This document shows, in pieces, positions 11,056 through 20,751 of a stretch of 64,000 bases of DNA. The stretch's first letter is position 1, and the number at the start of each line of letters is the position of its first letter. Source of the stretch: Streptosporangium nondiastaticum. GTDB taxonomy: Bacteria > Actinomycetota > Actinomycetes > Streptomycetales > Streptomycetaceae. The notes beneath the pieces were generated by a model that searched no databases, was not told where the DNA came from, and saw only the letters and a list, made by a program, of their open reading frames with translations. The stretch spans positions 52,465 through 116,464 of the forward strand of contig NZ_PXWG01000008.1 of NCBI RefSeq assembly GCF_003011965.1, given 5' to 3'. Made by a program: the position numbers and the translations under genes.

Positions 11056-11388
11056 ACTCTAGTACATCGCTGAGGAACGGTCATGTCCTGACCGGGCCGT
11101 GACCGGGCCCGCGCCTGCCCTGACGGGGCTGACCTGCGCGGTCCGGGACGGACGGGGGCGGACCGGGGCGGATCGGGGTAGGCCGCGGGGGCCGCCCTCC
11201 GGCCGGTGGAACGGCGTGCGCGAGCAGGCGCGAGTGAGGGCGACGACTCGGCGACGACCTGCGGCGGGGCCGCGCGGGGGCGGATGGAGAGCTCGGGCCC
11301 GGTACGGCCATTCCGGTGGTGCGGGGCCGCGTGGGGGCGGGGGCGGGGCTGCCGTGGTGAGCGTCACCACCTCCACTGGCCGGACGGG
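11056..11388. other. GC-rich intergenic stretch
   Basis: About 330 bases between the aconitase upstream elements and the hydrolase stop codon. Open frames exist on both strands but have compositional Gly/Arg/Pro-rich translations and no ribosome sites. I see no gene. Confidence 0.6.
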
Positions 11389-12309
11389 CTAGGCGGCCGC
11401 GGCCTCGTCCACCTCACGCAGGAAGGCCGGCAGACGGTCGTTGAACACCTTCACCGGGATGCCGTGCCCGGCGCCGGGCACGATCTCCGTCCGCACGCCC
11501 GGGATCAGCCGCCGCGCCCGCCCCTCGGCCCGCCGCGCGTCCATGGCCTTGCCGGCCCCGCCGAGCAGGATCAGGGCGGGCGCGCTCACGGAGCGCAGTT
11601 CCTCGTCCGTCATGCGCCACGGCTGCGGCAGCCGGATGCGGAAGCCGCGGATCGCCTCCAGGGAGAGCCGCATCGTCGCCTCGGCCTCCTCGGGGCCCGC
11701 GCCCGTGTCGCCGATGAGCCCGCTGAACCAGCGGCGCTGGACCTTGTCCGAACCGCTGAGGACGGCGACGAGGGCGCCGAGGACGAAGCCCGCTTTCAGC
11801 GGGGCCAGGGCGCGGGGCGGCTCGTAGGCGGTCACCGAGGCGACGCGGGCCGGGCGGCGGGCCGCGTGGTTGAGCGCGACGCAGCCACCGTACGAGTGGC
11901 CGACGAGGTGCGCCCGCTCCAGGCCGAGACCCGCAAGGACCTCTTCCAGCCAGTCGGCCATGTGGTCCGCGGTGCGGATGGGAGCCGTCTGGGCGCTGTA
12001 CCCGGGCTCGCCGACCCGGTCGACGGCCAGCACGGGACGTGCCCCGCCGAGGGCGGCGACGTGCGGCGCCCACTCGGCGGGCGTGGCGCTCTGGCCGTGC
12101 AGCAGGACGACGGGAGTGCCGGCGCCGCCTCCGTAGGTGTGCACGCGGGTGGTCCCGAAGGACGTCGCGACGTCCTGCTGACCGCGCGGTTCCGGCCAGA
12201 AGGCCATCGCCTTGTCGTAGGCGCCGAGGATCCGCGCGCGGGCGGCCTCGTCGGCGAAGGAGCCGAGCTGTGCGGCCGCCTGTACAGCCGCCTCCACCTT
12301 GCCTGCCAT
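11389..12309 (-). CDS. Alpha/beta-fold hydrolase
   Basis: 306 residues. The alpha/beta hydrolase core starts near residue 65 with VVLLHGQSATPAEW (oxyanion region). The nucleophile elbow GHSYGG has the catalytic Ser, and the C-terminal GAGHGIP carries the likely catalytic His. ATG 12309 follows GGGGGAG. Substrate cannot be told: esterases, lactonases and C-C hydrolases share this pattern. It stands alone between aconitase and a Uma2 gene. Confidence 0.85.
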   Translation of the reverse strand: MAGKVEAAVQAAAQLGSFADEAARARILGAYDKAMAFWPEPRGQQDVATSFGTTRVHTYGGGAGTPVVLLHGQSATPAEWAPHVAALGGARPVLAVDRVGEPGYSAQTAPIRTADHMADWLEEVLAGLGLERAHLVGHSYGGCVALNHAARRPARVASVTAYEPPRALAPLKAGFVLGALVAVLSGSDKVQRRWFSGLIGDTGAGPEEAEATMRLSLEAIRGFRIRLPQPWRMTDEELRSVSAPALILLGGAGKAMDARRAEGRARRLIPGVRTEIVPGAGHGIPVKVFNDRLPAFLREVDEAAAA

Positions 12310-12503
12310 GGGTGTTCTCCCCCTGCGGCGGAGCGTTCGGCCGCCGCGCGTTCGATCATGACAGGGGGTGATTTGCGGGACACAAGCGGGCCTAGTTCAC
12401 CAGTACGAGTGAGCGTTGGGTCGAACGGGCGGGCCGGTGGCGCTGATTGCCGTAGACCTTGGACAGTCGTCATGCTGCAGTCACGATGTCCGCGGGAGGA
12501 CCG

Positions 12504-13058
12504 ATGAGCGCACAGTCCCACTCTTACGCAGCCGACGACCCCGAATCCGCACTGAAGTATGCGATCCAGCACATCCGGGGGGATGACCGGGCGCAGATCG
12601 TAGAGGGGGTCATCGAACAATCCGTGCCTGTATGGGACCACGAAAACGTTGCAGACCTTATCCGTGAACAGATCGGGCCTGCATTGCGGAGGCTCGGCTG
12701 CAGGGCAGGCGCAGGCAACCTCGACCTGCCGGGCAGCCCCAACTGGTACGTCCCCGACCTGGCGGTGGTGCCTCGCGAACTCGCAAAGGGAGGAGACACT
12801 CTGGTTCCCGACCAGACCCTCCTTGTCGTCGAGGTCACCTCCGAGTCCAACGGAGACACAGACAGGATCACCAAGCGCCGTCGATACGCCGAATACGGCG
12901 CCCCGCTGTACCTGCTCGCGGACCGGCAGGAGCGCACCTGCACGCTCTTCAGCAAGCCGGGAGAACTCGGCTACATGAAGTCGGACAGCTGCCGCTTCGG
13001 GGAACCTCTCCACCTCCCCGAGCCCTTCGATCTCGAACTCGACACCTCCGAGTTCTGA
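12504..13058 (+). CDS. Uma2 family (DUF820) PD-(D/E)XK nuclease-like protein
   Basis: 184 residues, ATG 12504 with GGGAGG 6 nt upstream. The core PDLAVVPRELA ... LLVVEVTSES ... KRRRYAEYGAPLYLLAD is the Uma2/DUF820 signature, a restriction-endonuclease-like fold with candidate Asp, Glu and Lys residues in those motifs. Streptomyces carry many paralogues with no settled role. It is a single gene, convergent with the GntR gene 15 nt downstream. Confidence 0.85.
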   Translation: MSAQSHSYAADDPESALKYAIQHIRGDDRAQIVEGVIEQSVPVWDHENVADLIREQIGPALRRLGCRAGAGNLDLPGSPNWYVPDLAVVPRELAKGGDTLVPDQTLLVVEVTSESNGDTDRITKRRRYAEYGAPLYLLADRQERTCTLFSKPGELGYMKSDSCRFGEPLHLPEPFDLELDTSEF

Positions 13059-13073
13059 ACCCGGCGGCCCCGG

Positions 13074-13436
13074 CTACCGCCCCGCCAGCCCGCCCCGTAC
13101 GAGCTTGACCAGCTCCTCGTCCGACACGCCCAGCGCCCGCGCGTCCGCGACCAGCGCGCGGACGCCGTCCGTCAGGCGGGCGCGGCCGGGGGCGGCGGGG
13201 TCGGCCGTGACCACCGCGCCGCGGCCGCGCCGGAGTTCGATGAGGCCCTCTTCGCGGAGACGCTGGTAGCCGCGGAGGACCGTGTGGACGTTGACGCCGA
13301 GGGAGTCGGCGAGGGCGCGGGCGGCGGGGAGGCGTTCGCCCGGGCTGACGGTGGCGTCGGCGATGGCGCCGCGCACGGCGGCCGCGATCTGGTCGCCGAG
13401 CGGCACCGGGGAGCCGTGGTCGAGGCGGACGAGCAT
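13074..13436 (-). CDS. GntR-family regulator, YtrA-type
   Basis: 120 residues: an N-terminal winged helix-turn-helix (GERLPAARALADSLGVNVHTV with RGRGAVV) and a short helical tail of about 40 residues instead of a ligand domain, which is the YtrA subfamily. The gene starts 1 nt after the stop of the DUF1648 membrane protein gene, so the two are cotranscribed. YtrA members usually repress their own membrane-protein operon; that role is inferred. Confidence 0.88.
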   Translation of the reverse strand: MLVRLDHGSPVPLGDQIAAAVRGAIADATVSPGERLPAARALADSLGVNVHTVLRGYQRLREEGLIELRRGRGAVVTADPAAPGRARLTDGVRALVADARALGVSDEELVKLVRGGLAGR

Positions 13437-13437
13437 C

Positions 13438-14430
13438 TCAGCCTCCTCCGGGCGTCGTGCGCTCGCGCTCCCGCTCGGCCAGGGCGCCCAGGAGCGCGGC
13501 GGCCGTGGCGGCGTCGTCGACGGTGACGACGAACTCGCTGCCGGTCGTGAGGCGGACGACCACCGCGGGGCCGGAGCGCAGGGCGAAGCCGCTGCGGCCG
13601 GGGACGGCGCGGTAGCCCCAGCCGCCCAGGTCGCGCAGCGGTTCGACGTCGCGGCAGGTGGCTTCCTCGATCCGGTCGAGGGGAATGCGGACGCGGGGGC
13701 GGGGCAGGCCGAGCACGTTCACGGTGAGGCCGTGCCGGTCGACGGTGACGCGGACGGCGAAGCAGGCGCACAGCGCCAGTCCTCCGACCGCGAGGCCCAC
13801 GCCCGAGACCCAGCCTGCGAGCGGGGTCATGAGGGCGCCGGCCGCCACGAGGGCCACGCCGCCGGCGAGCACGGGGCGCGAGCCGGCGCCACGGGTCCAG
13901 ACCACGCTCTCGCCCTTGCGGAGCGCGAAGCGGGGTGCCGGTTCCGCGAAGGGGTCGTCCGGCTCCGCCTGCGGCGCCGCGGGGCCGCGTCCGCCCGCGG
14001 GCACGCCGAGGGCCGTCGCCGCGGCGGCGACGGCGAGGGCGGCGCCCAGCGTTCCCGGGCCGAGCCGGACGCTGTCGGCCGTCTCCGCCCCGGCGTTGTT
14101 CAGGACGACCGCGACGACCACGGCACCGAGGAGCCCCGCGACGGCGCAGCCGAGGCCGACGAGCACGCGGTGGCCGCGCGTCGCGAACACGAGCCCCGTG
14201 CAGAGCAGCGCCATGACGAGCAGGATGCCCAGCGCCCCGTAGGGGAAGGCGTCGAGGGTCGTGAAGTCGTCGGCTCCGCCGGAGCCGGAGAAGTGGGTGG
14301 CGACGGGGTCGGGCAGGTCGTCGCGGTGGGTCAGAAAGGCCGTCAGGAAGGCGGCGCAGGCCAGCAGATGGGCGGCGGCCACGACGAGGGGCGCGCGCAG
14401 GCCGCTCACCGGGCGCGAGGACACGGTCAT
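13438..14430 (-). CDS. DUF1648-domain integral membrane protein
   Basis: 330 residues. An N-terminal membrane segment is followed by the DUF1648 motif (DPVATHFSGSGGADDF), two more membrane segments, a cytoplasmic Pro/Ala linker, two membrane segments and a PH-like C-terminal domain. ATG 14430 is set by GGAGGTGAC immediately upstream; an upstream extension to 14535 has no ribosome site. It forms an operon with the downstream GntR gene. Function is unknown, probably envelope-related. Confidence 0.85.
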   Translation of the reverse strand: MTVSSRPVSGLRAPLVVAAAHLLACAAFLTAFLTHRDDLPDPVATHFSGSGGADDFTTLDAFPYGALGILLVMALLCTGLVFATRGHRVLVGLGCAVAGLLGAVVVAVVLNNAGAETADSVRLGPGTLGAALAVAAAATALGVPAGGRGPAAPQAEPDDPFAEPAPRFALRKGESVVWTRGAGSRPVLAGGVALVAAGALMTPLAGWVSGVGLAVGGLALCACFAVRVTVDRHGLTVNVLGLPRPRVRIPLDRIEEATCRDVEPLRDLGGWGYRAVPGRSGFALRSGPAVVVRLTTGSEFVVTVDDAATAAALLGALAERERERTTPGGG

Positions 14431-14494
14431 GTCACCTCCGAGTTGTACGCATCGTAATAGAACAACCAATGGCCAGAACCGCCATGCGGATGAA

Positions 14495-14510
14495 ATCTCA
14501 TATGTGAGAT
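14495..14510. promoter_or_regulatory. Operator/promoter of the XRE-MurA gene
   Basis: ATCTCA and TGAGAT arms around TATG. A -10-like GATAAC overlaps the right arm and ends 9 nt before the ATG, with no ribosome site between, pointing to a leaderless transcript. The HTH of the encoded protein is the natural candidate to bind here. Confidence 0.5.
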
Positions 14511-14522
14511 AACGTCTACGGC

Positions 14523-16052
14523 ATGACCGACGCATACCTCGCCCGTATCGGCAAGCTGATCCGCGACGCCCGGCAGCACCGAGGCTGGACCCAGTCGCAG
14601 CTCGCGGAAGCCCTCGGCACCAGCCAGAGCGCCGTGAACCGCATTGAGCGAGGAAATCAGAACATCAGCCTTGATATGATCGCCCGCATCGGTGAGGCGC
14701 TGGACAGCGAAATCGTCTCCCTCGGTTACGCCGGTCCCATGCATCTCAGGGTGGTCGGCGGCCGCCGGCTCTCCGGCTCGATCGACGTCAAGACCAGCAA
14801 GAACGCGTGCGTCGCCCTGCTGTGCGCGACGCTCCTCAACGCGGGCCGCACCACCCTGCGCCGGGTCGCCCGGATCGAGGAGGTCTACCGGATCCTGGAG
14901 GTGCTGGGCAGCATCGGCGTCCGCACCCGCTGGATCAACGACGGCAACGACCTGGAGATCGTGCCGCCCGCGGAGCTCGACCTGGCCGCGATGGACACCG
15001 AGGCCGCCCGCCGCACGCGCAGCGTCATCATGTTCCTCGGTCCGCTCCTGCACCGCATGGACCACTTCAAGATCCCGTACGCGGGCGGCTGCGACCTCGG
15101 CACCCGCACCGTCCAGCCGCACATGACGGCCCTGCGCCACTTCGGCCTGGAGGTCACGGCGACCGACGGCACGTACCACGCGCAGGTCGACCGTTCGGTC
15201 GCACCCACCCGGGCGATTGTGCTGACCGAGCGCGGCGACACCGTGACCGAGAACGCCCTCCTGGCGGCCGCCCGGCACGAGGGCGTCACCGTCATCCGGA
15301 ACGCCAGCTCGAACTACATGGTCCAGGACCTCTGCTTCTTCCTGGAGGAGCTCGGCGTCCGCGTCGAGGGCATCGGCACGACCACCCTCACCGTGCACGG
15401 CGTCGCCACCATCGACCGCGACGTGGACTACGCGCCCTCCGAGGACCCGGTCGAGGCCATGAGCCTGCTGGCCGCCGCCGTCGTCACCGAGTCCGAACTG
15501 ACCATCCGCCGCGTGCCGGTGGAGTTCCTGGAGATCGAGCTCGCCGTCCTGGAGGAGATGGGCCTCGACCACGAGCGCAGCCCCGAGTACCCGGCGAACA
15601 ACGGCCGCACGCGCCTGCTCGACCTGACCGTGCGCCCCTCCAAGCTGCGGGCGCCGATCGACAAGATCCACCCCATGCCGTTCCCCGGCCTCAACATCGA
15701 CAACGTGCCGTTCTTCGCGGCCATCGCCGCGGCCGCCCAGGGCCAGACCCTCATCCACGACTGGGTCTACGACAACCGCGCCATCTACCTCACCGACCTC
15801 AACCGCCTCGGCGCCGACGTCAAGCTCCTCGACCCGCACCGCGTCCTCGTCGAGGGCCCCACGCGCTGGCGCTCGGCGGAAATGATGTGCCCGCCGGCCC
15901 TGCGCCCCGCCGTCGTCGTCCTCCTGGCCATGATGGCCGCCGAGGGCACGTCCGTCCTCCGCAACGTGTACGTCATCAACCGCGGTTACGAGGACCTGGC
16001 CGAACGCCTCAACTCGATCGGCGCCCAGATCGAGATCTTCCGGGACATCTGA
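14523..16052 (+). CDS. murA: UDP-GlcNAc 1-carboxyvinyltransferase (MurA2 type) with N-terminal XRE helix-turn-helix
   Basis: 509 residues. Residues 8-62 are an XRE HTH (GWTQSQLAEALGTSQSAVNR), followed by a full EPSP synthase-like MurA that transfers enolpyruvate from PEP to UDP-GlcNAc, the first committed step of peptidoglycan synthesis. The catalytic Cys is present (YAGGCDLGTRTVQPH, Cys190) and the Lys-Asn pair near 94 (KTSKNA) is kept. It corresponds to the second MurA of Streptomyces (SCO5998 by recall). The ATG lacks a ribosome site and is probably leaderless. The HTH suggests autoregulation or moonlighting DNA binding. Confidence 0.93.
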   Translation: MTDAYLARIGKLIRDARQHRGWTQSQLAEALGTSQSAVNRIERGNQNISLDMIARIGEALDSEIVSLGYAGPMHLRVVGGRRLSGSIDVKTSKNACVALLCATLLNAGRTTLRRVARIEEVYRILEVLGSIGVRTRWINDGNDLEIVPPAELDLAAMDTEAARRTRSVIMFLGPLLHRMDHFKIPYAGGCDLGTRTVQPHMTALRHFGLEVTATDGTYHAQVDRSVAPTRAIVLTERGDTVTENALLAAARHEGVTVIRNASSNYMVQDLCFFLEELGVRVEGIGTTTLTVHGVATIDRDVDYAPSEDPVEAMSLLAAAVVTESELTIRRVPVEFLEIELAVLEEMGLDHERSPEYPANNGRTRLLDLTVRPSKLRAPIDKIHPMPFPGLNIDNVPFFAAIAAAAQGQTLIHDWVYDNRAIYLTDLNRLGADVKLLDPHRVLVEGPTRWRSAEMMCPPALRPAVVVLLAMMAAEGTSVLRNVYVINRGYEDLAERLNSIGAQIEIFRDI

Positions 16053-16696
16053 GCCGAAGGAAGATTGCCGCAGCTCCACCTGACCAGCAAGAATTCCGAG
16101 CAAGAGGGGCTGCGGCGACCCCTTTGCACTACCTCTGGGACTGGCTTGCGCCGAACTCGCGCCGTTGTACTGTCCGACTGTGTTACGCGCGCTGATTGCT
16201 CTGATAGCGGGTGGAAGCATCCGACAGCTACCAACCCGCGGTGACGCCAAGATCTCCACGCACGACTTCAGGTCATAGCCTGACTCCGATTGGGCGTGGC
16301 CTGCAAGGCGCAGGTCTTACTCGAGCGTGGCTGCAAGAAGGAACGCCTTGCACACTCTGTGACGCGGCGACTACGCTCCCACTCCAGCGACTTGTTCGAG
16401 ATCCCCGCGTTGTGGGGGACCGCGTCTCCTAACCAGGCTTACCCTTGGTGGAATCGAGCAGCAGTCCCCCTGGCCGTGCTCCCTCAGCTCAAGGTTTCCT
16501 TGCTCGCTGCCGGGCCGGACGATGTGCGGTCCGGACTGCACCAGACGTCTCGGGGTCCTTCTCCGCAGACCGACACGGGTGGAGGTCAGCGGCATCGTGT
16601 CCGCGCTCTCGCTCTGCTTGGCGCACCCGCGTCACGCAGCAAGAACGCCGACGCTGATGCCCCAGGCATCGGCCTAGCCTGCCGGAGCGCCTCCCC
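16053..16696. other. Intergenic stretch at the left edge of a probable insertion
   Basis: About 640 bases after murA with a flatter GC profile than the surroundings. Frames such as + 16290-16841 have no ribosome site, no family look and Ser/Arg-rich translation. I see no tRNA, repeat boundary or IS end. The start of the accessory segment may lie here. Confidence 0.5.
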
Positions 16697-17107
16697 GTGC
16701 CCATTGATGACACTCTCACCGTCTCGATCGACCTCGCCCAAGACGAGGTCATCCTCATCGTCGGCGTACTCCAGCAAGCAGCCGAGGGCTGTCGTGCTGT
16801 GGCCCCATCGGAAGCCACCACAGACGAGCACACCGGCGTGACACTGGGGCGACTGACCGCCCACTGGACCGACATCGCGGAGCGAGAACTGCACTGCGTC
16901 GTAGTAAAACTCCACGGTGAGCGACTGTTCACGGTCACACTGTCACCCGAAAGCTGGTATCAGGTCCGTGCGGCGCTCAGCGCCTGCGTCGCACAGCTAT
17001 CCGGTGAGCTGGACGACAGCACGCCGACCGGAGCCTCGAACCGGAAGCGGATGTACAACGCACTGCACCTGGCGCACAAGATCGCGGAGGCCGCCAATGA
17101 CCGATGA
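16697..17107 (+). CDS. Unrecognised small protein upstream of the ParB-like gene
   Basis: 136 residues from GTG 16697, with GGAG about 10 nt upstream. Acidic start (PIDDTLTVSIDLAQDEVILIV), then alternating strands and helices; no membrane segment, no known motif. Its 3' end overlaps the next gene by 11 nt, implying translational coupling and joint function. Start is uncertain. I do not recognise the family. Confidence 0.6.
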   Translation: MPIDDTLTVSIDLAQDEVILIVGVLQQAAEGCRAVAPSEATTDEHTGVTLGRLTAHWTDIAERELHCVVVKLHGERLFTVTLSPESWYQVRAALSACVAQLSGELDDSTPTGASNRKRMYNALHLAHKIAEAANDR

Positions 17108-19085
17108 GGCCACTGCCGAGCTGTTCGACGACGGTACAGGGTGGCAGCCTGAACCTTATGCTCTGCCGCGCACCGCTGCCGTCGCTAACCTCGCCGCTGC
17201 GCTGTTCGGCAGGGGCCTGAGCGAGGAGGCGGTCGAAGCACTGGCACGGGCCGTGGTGCAGCCGGACGACATGCGACGCAAGCTGACGGATGTCAATAAG
17301 TTGCGCGTCCAGGGCGGCACACTACACATCGTGGAAACGCGGCTGTGGTCCGCCTCCGTGGTTCCTCATCCGGCCAATCCCCGTGAGTACGGACGCCGGA
17401 GCTACGCGCTGGGAGCCGGCTCAGCAGCTGCTCCGGGGCTCTTGCCAGAGCCGGAGTCGGCCCCGGGAGACGGCCCGGAGCTGCGGATCCGGGTATCACA
17501 CCCCTCCGTGCTCGCCCAGCGTCTGGAAGAGGCCAAACAGCGGCTCGTTAAGGAAAATCCACTTGACGATGACATCGCGGCCGAGGGGGTACTCCAGCCT
17601 CTCACCGTCATTCCAATGACGGTCCATCACGAAAGCTTCGCGCACAGGCCTACCGCGCTGCTGATCACCGCAGACGGGTCGAGCCGGATCAGCTCTGTTC
17701 ACGAGCTGCTCGGGTTCCTCCCCGCCGTAATCGCCTACCAGTGGGGGCGAGACGCCCGGGCGTTCCGGCGGGAGGTCAACCGGTGGCTGCGGCTAGCCCA
17801 GAAGCAGGGCTGGGACTCGCTCAGCCCGGCCGAGAAGGGCAAGTTGCGCGCTCTGACCGTACCCGCCAGGGTAGTGGTGGGTTTCGTTCCCGATGTACGG
17901 GCAGGTGTCCGTTTCCACACTGCCGTACGCAACTTCATTGGCTTGACCCACATCCGGCCGCCGAAACCGTACGGGTCAGCTGTGGAGAACGAGGCCAAGG
18001 GTGACGCTGTCCTCGACTCGCTGGCCGAGCCCACCCGGAGTCGGCCAGCCCGGATTACCCTGCAGGAAAAGCGCTGGTTCGCTGGCGTTATCACCGAGCA
18101 GGAAGCGGCTGAGGAGGGCTTTAGCCAGCACTGGGACGTACGCGCTGCGGAGATCGTCCGGACCCTGCTCGGCGGCGGAGTGGGCACAACGCGCCGGGTC
18201 AACGCGGGGATCCGCTCGCTGACTGCAAAGCAAAGGCCCAGGCGCGAGGACCGCGTCGACATCGCCGTCGAGTTGATCCTCCGACCAGTCCGCACGGAGA
18301 AGAACAACGCACTCCAGTACACCCGGCCTCGGCGCGCTGTACTCCAACGGGCCTACCGACTCCCGGAGATCGTCGATCTGCCCGCCGACGCCCTACTGGA
18401 GGGAGCGATCGGCGGCGGTCAGTCGCTGGAGGAATTGCGGGATGCAGCGCTCAAGGAAGCGGCAGAAGGGCTCGGCGCGAGCGGCAGGCTGGGCATCGCG
18501 CAGACAGAACTCGCCGTCAAGGCCGCGTACTACATGGTTACAGCAGACACCATGGCCCTGCAGACGGAGGGCTCAGGAGCAGCTCGTGCCGAGGACAGCC
18601 GCAGCACGGTTGGGGTACTGCGGGCGATGCTCTCCCAGCAGCGCGGAGTGATCCAGGCATATGAGGTTGTCCGTGCAGGTCGGCTGGGTAGTCCCCTGCA
18701 CGAGGTCGACGAAGAGGGCACACCAGTGCGCACAGCGGAAGGCGGGTACCGAGAACTGACTGACGCGCTGGTCCGGCACACGTACAACGGCGAGACATTC
18801 ACCGCGGCAGCCGCAGGCCTTCCCGCTGCCCGGGCCCGGTGGGCCACGGTGACGAAAAGCGTAGAGAACCTCGGGCAAGCCGTACAGCACATGGCAGCCG
18901 TGCCCGTCTACGAGGGCGGCGAAAGCCTCGTCGAGCGTGAGGGATGGGATGTGCGGGCGATCGAAGAGGTCCGCTCCGGCATCGACAAGATCAGCCGCAA
19001 GCTGGCGGACTGGGGGGATCTGCAGCACGCCCAGAACAACGAAGAGGAGAAGGATGTCGATCTCGATGCTGCGGGTCTCTGGTGA
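17097..19085 (+). CDS. ParB-like N-terminal domain protein of unknown function
   Basis: 662 residues. Around residues 140-210 a ParB/sulfiredoxin-like pattern is visible: GVLQPLTVIP then LLITADGSSRISSVHELLG, where DGSSR takes the place of ParB's DG-RR motif. The rest is long, mainly helical and rich in Arg/Glu, without membrane segments or recognised catalytic motifs; the last 15 residues are acidic. ATG 17097 overlaps the preceding gene. Codon use is less GC-biased than in flanking genes, suggesting transfer. Partition, nuclease (some ParB-fold proteins act as CTP- or DNA-processing enzymes) and defence roles are all possible. Confidence 0.65.
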   Translation: MTDEATAELFDDGTGWQPEPYALPRTAAVANLAAALFGRGLSEEAVEALARAVVQPDDMRRKLTDVNKLRVQGGTLHIVETRLWSASVVPHPANPREYGRRSYALGAGSAAAPGLLPEPESAPGDGPELRIRVSHPSVLAQRLEEAKQRLVKENPLDDDIAAEGVLQPLTVIPMTVHHESFAHRPTALLITADGSSRISSVHELLGFLPAVIAYQWGRDARAFRREVNRWLRLAQKQGWDSLSPAEKGKLRALTVPARVVVGFVPDVRAGVRFHTAVRNFIGLTHIRPPKPYGSAVENEAKGDAVLDSLAEPTRSRPARITLQEKRWFAGVITEQEAAEEGFSQHWDVRAAEIVRTLLGGGVGTTRRVNAGIRSLTAKQRPRREDRVDIAVELILRPVRTEKNNALQYTRPRRAVLQRAYRLPEIVDLPADALLEGAIGGGQSLEELRDAALKEAAEGLGASGRLGIAQTELAVKAAYYMVTADTMALQTEGSGAARAEDSRSTVGVLRAMLSQQRGVIQAYEVVRAGRLGSPLHEVDEEGTPVRTAEGGYRELTDALVRHTYNGETFTAAAAGLPAARARWATVTKSVENLGQAVQHMAAVPVYEGGESLVEREGWDVRAIEEVRSGIDKISRKLADWGDLQHAQNNEEEKDVDLDAAGLW

Positions 19086-19367
19086 TCACCGGGTGTGAAA
19101 CATCAGCGCTCCTTCTCCACCGGCCGACGGCCTGGAAGGGAGCGAAAGGCGGCCTTGCAAGCCATCGCCCAGTGAACACGTAGCTCAGCAGGTCGCGAGA
19201 CCTACCAGGTCTTCCCTGAGCCATCCGTCACTCTCAGCCCCTGCCGGTCCAAGGCCCTCCGCCGCCGCAGAGGAGTAGCCCGTTGCAGCGGGGCGAAGGA
19301 AACGTTCGGTGAGCGTTTCGTCGTGGTGAACCGGGTCATCGGCGGTGATCCGGGCCAGGATGGTGGC

Positions 19368-20591
19368 ATGGGATTCCATGTCGATTCCGAGGCCGGGCGG
19401 CTGCGCCGCGTCATACTGCACCGCCCCGGCCTGGAGCTGAAGCGGCTCACGCCCTCCAACAAGGACGCTCTGCTCTTCGACGACGTGCTGTGGGTGCGCC
19501 GGGCGCGCGCCGAGCACGACGGGTTCGCGGACGTGCTGCGCGAGCGCGGGGTCGAGGTGCACTTCTTCCAGGACCTGCTGGAGGAGAGCCTGACGGTGCC
19601 GGAGGCGCGGGAGCTCGTGCTGGACCGGGTCTTCGACGAGAAGGAGTACGGGCCGCTGGCGACGGGCCACCTGCGGGACGCGTTCGAGGGGCTGCCGGCG
19701 GTGGAGCTGGGCGAGTGGCTGGTCGGGGGGATGACCAAGCGGGAGTTCCTGGAGCGGCACAGCGAGCCGGTCTCGGTGCGTTTCCACGCGATGGAGCTGG
19801 ACGACTTCCTGATCAATCCGCTGCCCAACCACCTGTTCACCCGGGACACCTCGGCCTGGATCTACGACGGGGTGTGCGTCAACGCGATGCGGTGGCCCGC
19901 GCGTTGGCACGAGACCGTGCACTACGAGGCGCTGTACCGCTATCACCCGCTGTTCTCGGGCGGCGGCTTCCACGTCTGGTCGGAGGGGCAGGCGGCCTAT
20001 CCGTCGACGATCGAGGGCGGTGACGTGCTCGTGATCGGCGAGGGCGCCGTGCTGATCGGCATGAGCGAGCGGACGACCCCGCAGGCCGTGGAGATGCTCG
20101 CCCACCGGCTCTTCGCGGCGGGCTCGGCGCGGACGATCGTGGCGCTGGACATGCCCAAGCGGCGCGCGTTCATGCACCTGGACACGGTGATGACGATGGT
20201 GGACGGGGACACCTTCACGCAGTACGCCGGGCTCGGGATGCTCCGCTCGTACACGATCGAGCCGGGCGTGGGCGAGCGCGAGCTGAAGGTCACCGACCAT
20301 CCGCCGGAGCACATGCACCGCGCGATCGCCGCCGCGCTGGGCCTGGACTCGGTGCGGGTGCTGACGGCGACGCAGGACGTGCACGCGGCGGAGCGGGAGC
20401 AGTGGGACGACGGCTGCAACGTGCTGGCCATCGAGCCGGGCGTGGTGGTGGCCTACGAGCGGAACGCGACGACCAACACGCACCTGCGGAAGAACGGCAT
20501 CGAGGTGATCACCATCCCGGGCAGCGAGCTGGGGCGGGGGCGGGGCGGGCCGCGGTGCATGAGCTGCCCGATCGAGCGGGATGCGGTGTGA
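19368..20591 (+). CDS. arcA: Arginine deiminase
   Basis: 407 residues. It hydrolyses arginine to citrulline and ammonia. Seen motifs: substrate-binding [36 protein letters not shown], and the C-terminal catalytic Cys in [13 protein letters not shown] 19368 ([14 protein letters not shown]) is chosen over an upstream GTG at 19323 because family members begin here and AGGATGG precedes it. The ornithine carbamoyltransferase gene follows 160 nt downstream, so the two form a catabolic arginine route, although a hairpin and separate promoter lie between them. Confidence 0.95.
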   Translation: MGFHVDSEAGRLRRVILHRPGLELKRLTPSNKDALLFDDVLWVRRARAEHDGFADVLRERGVEVHFFQDLLEESLTVPEARELVLDRVFDEKEYGPLATGHLRDAFEGLPAVELGEWLVGGMTKREFLERHSEPVSVRFHAMELDDFLINPLPNHLFTRDTSAWIYDGVCVNAMRWPARWHETVHYEALYRYHPLFSGGGFHVWSEGQAAYPSTIEGGDVLVIGEGAVLIGMSERTTPQAVEMLAHRLFAAGSARTIVALDMPKRRAFMHLDTVMTMVDGDTFTQYAGLGMLRSYTIEPGVGERELKVTDHPPEHMHRAIAAALGLDSVRVLTATQDVHAAEREQWDDGCNVLAIEPGVVVAYERNATTNTHLRKNGIEVITIPGSELGRGRGGPRCMSCPIERDAV

Positions 20592-20623
20592 GGACCCGGG
20601 TGGGGGCGAATGCCGGGGGTCCT
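20591..20623 (+). terminator. Hairpin after arginine deiminase gene
   Basis: AGGACCC (20591-20597) pairs with GGGTCCT (20617-20623) immediately after the stop codon; the loop is G-rich. A moderate terminator separating arcA from argF. Confidence 0.5.
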
Positions 20624-20666
20624 AAGGCCCGGGGCCTGCCCGGTCTGAGACGCATCGCACACTTGA

Positions 20667-20695
20667 TTGCATAGCAATACGGATGTTCGTATAGT
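20667..20695 (+). promoter_or_regulatory. argF promoter with ARG-box-like site
   Basis: TTGCAT (20667-20672) and TATAGT (20690-20695) with a 17-bp spacer make a good sigma-70-type promoter. ATTGCATAGCAATACG across the -35 resembles an ArgR box, so arginine control is plausible. Confidence 0.55.
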
Positions 20696-20751
20696 TTCAC
20701 TCTTCTGCAGCAGTCGTGAGCATCCCGTGAGCAAGCTAGGAGTCCAACCCC

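Noticed and set aside
16290..16841. Open frame on the + strand in the murA downstream gap
   Set aside because: No ribosome site, low-complexity Ser/Pro/Arg end, and it overlaps the better-supported gene at 16697 in a different frame.
19175..19225. tRNA-like GTAGCTCAGC-AGGT sequence
   Set aside because: Resembles a D-arm only; no acceptor stem, anticodon arm or T-arm can be formed around it.
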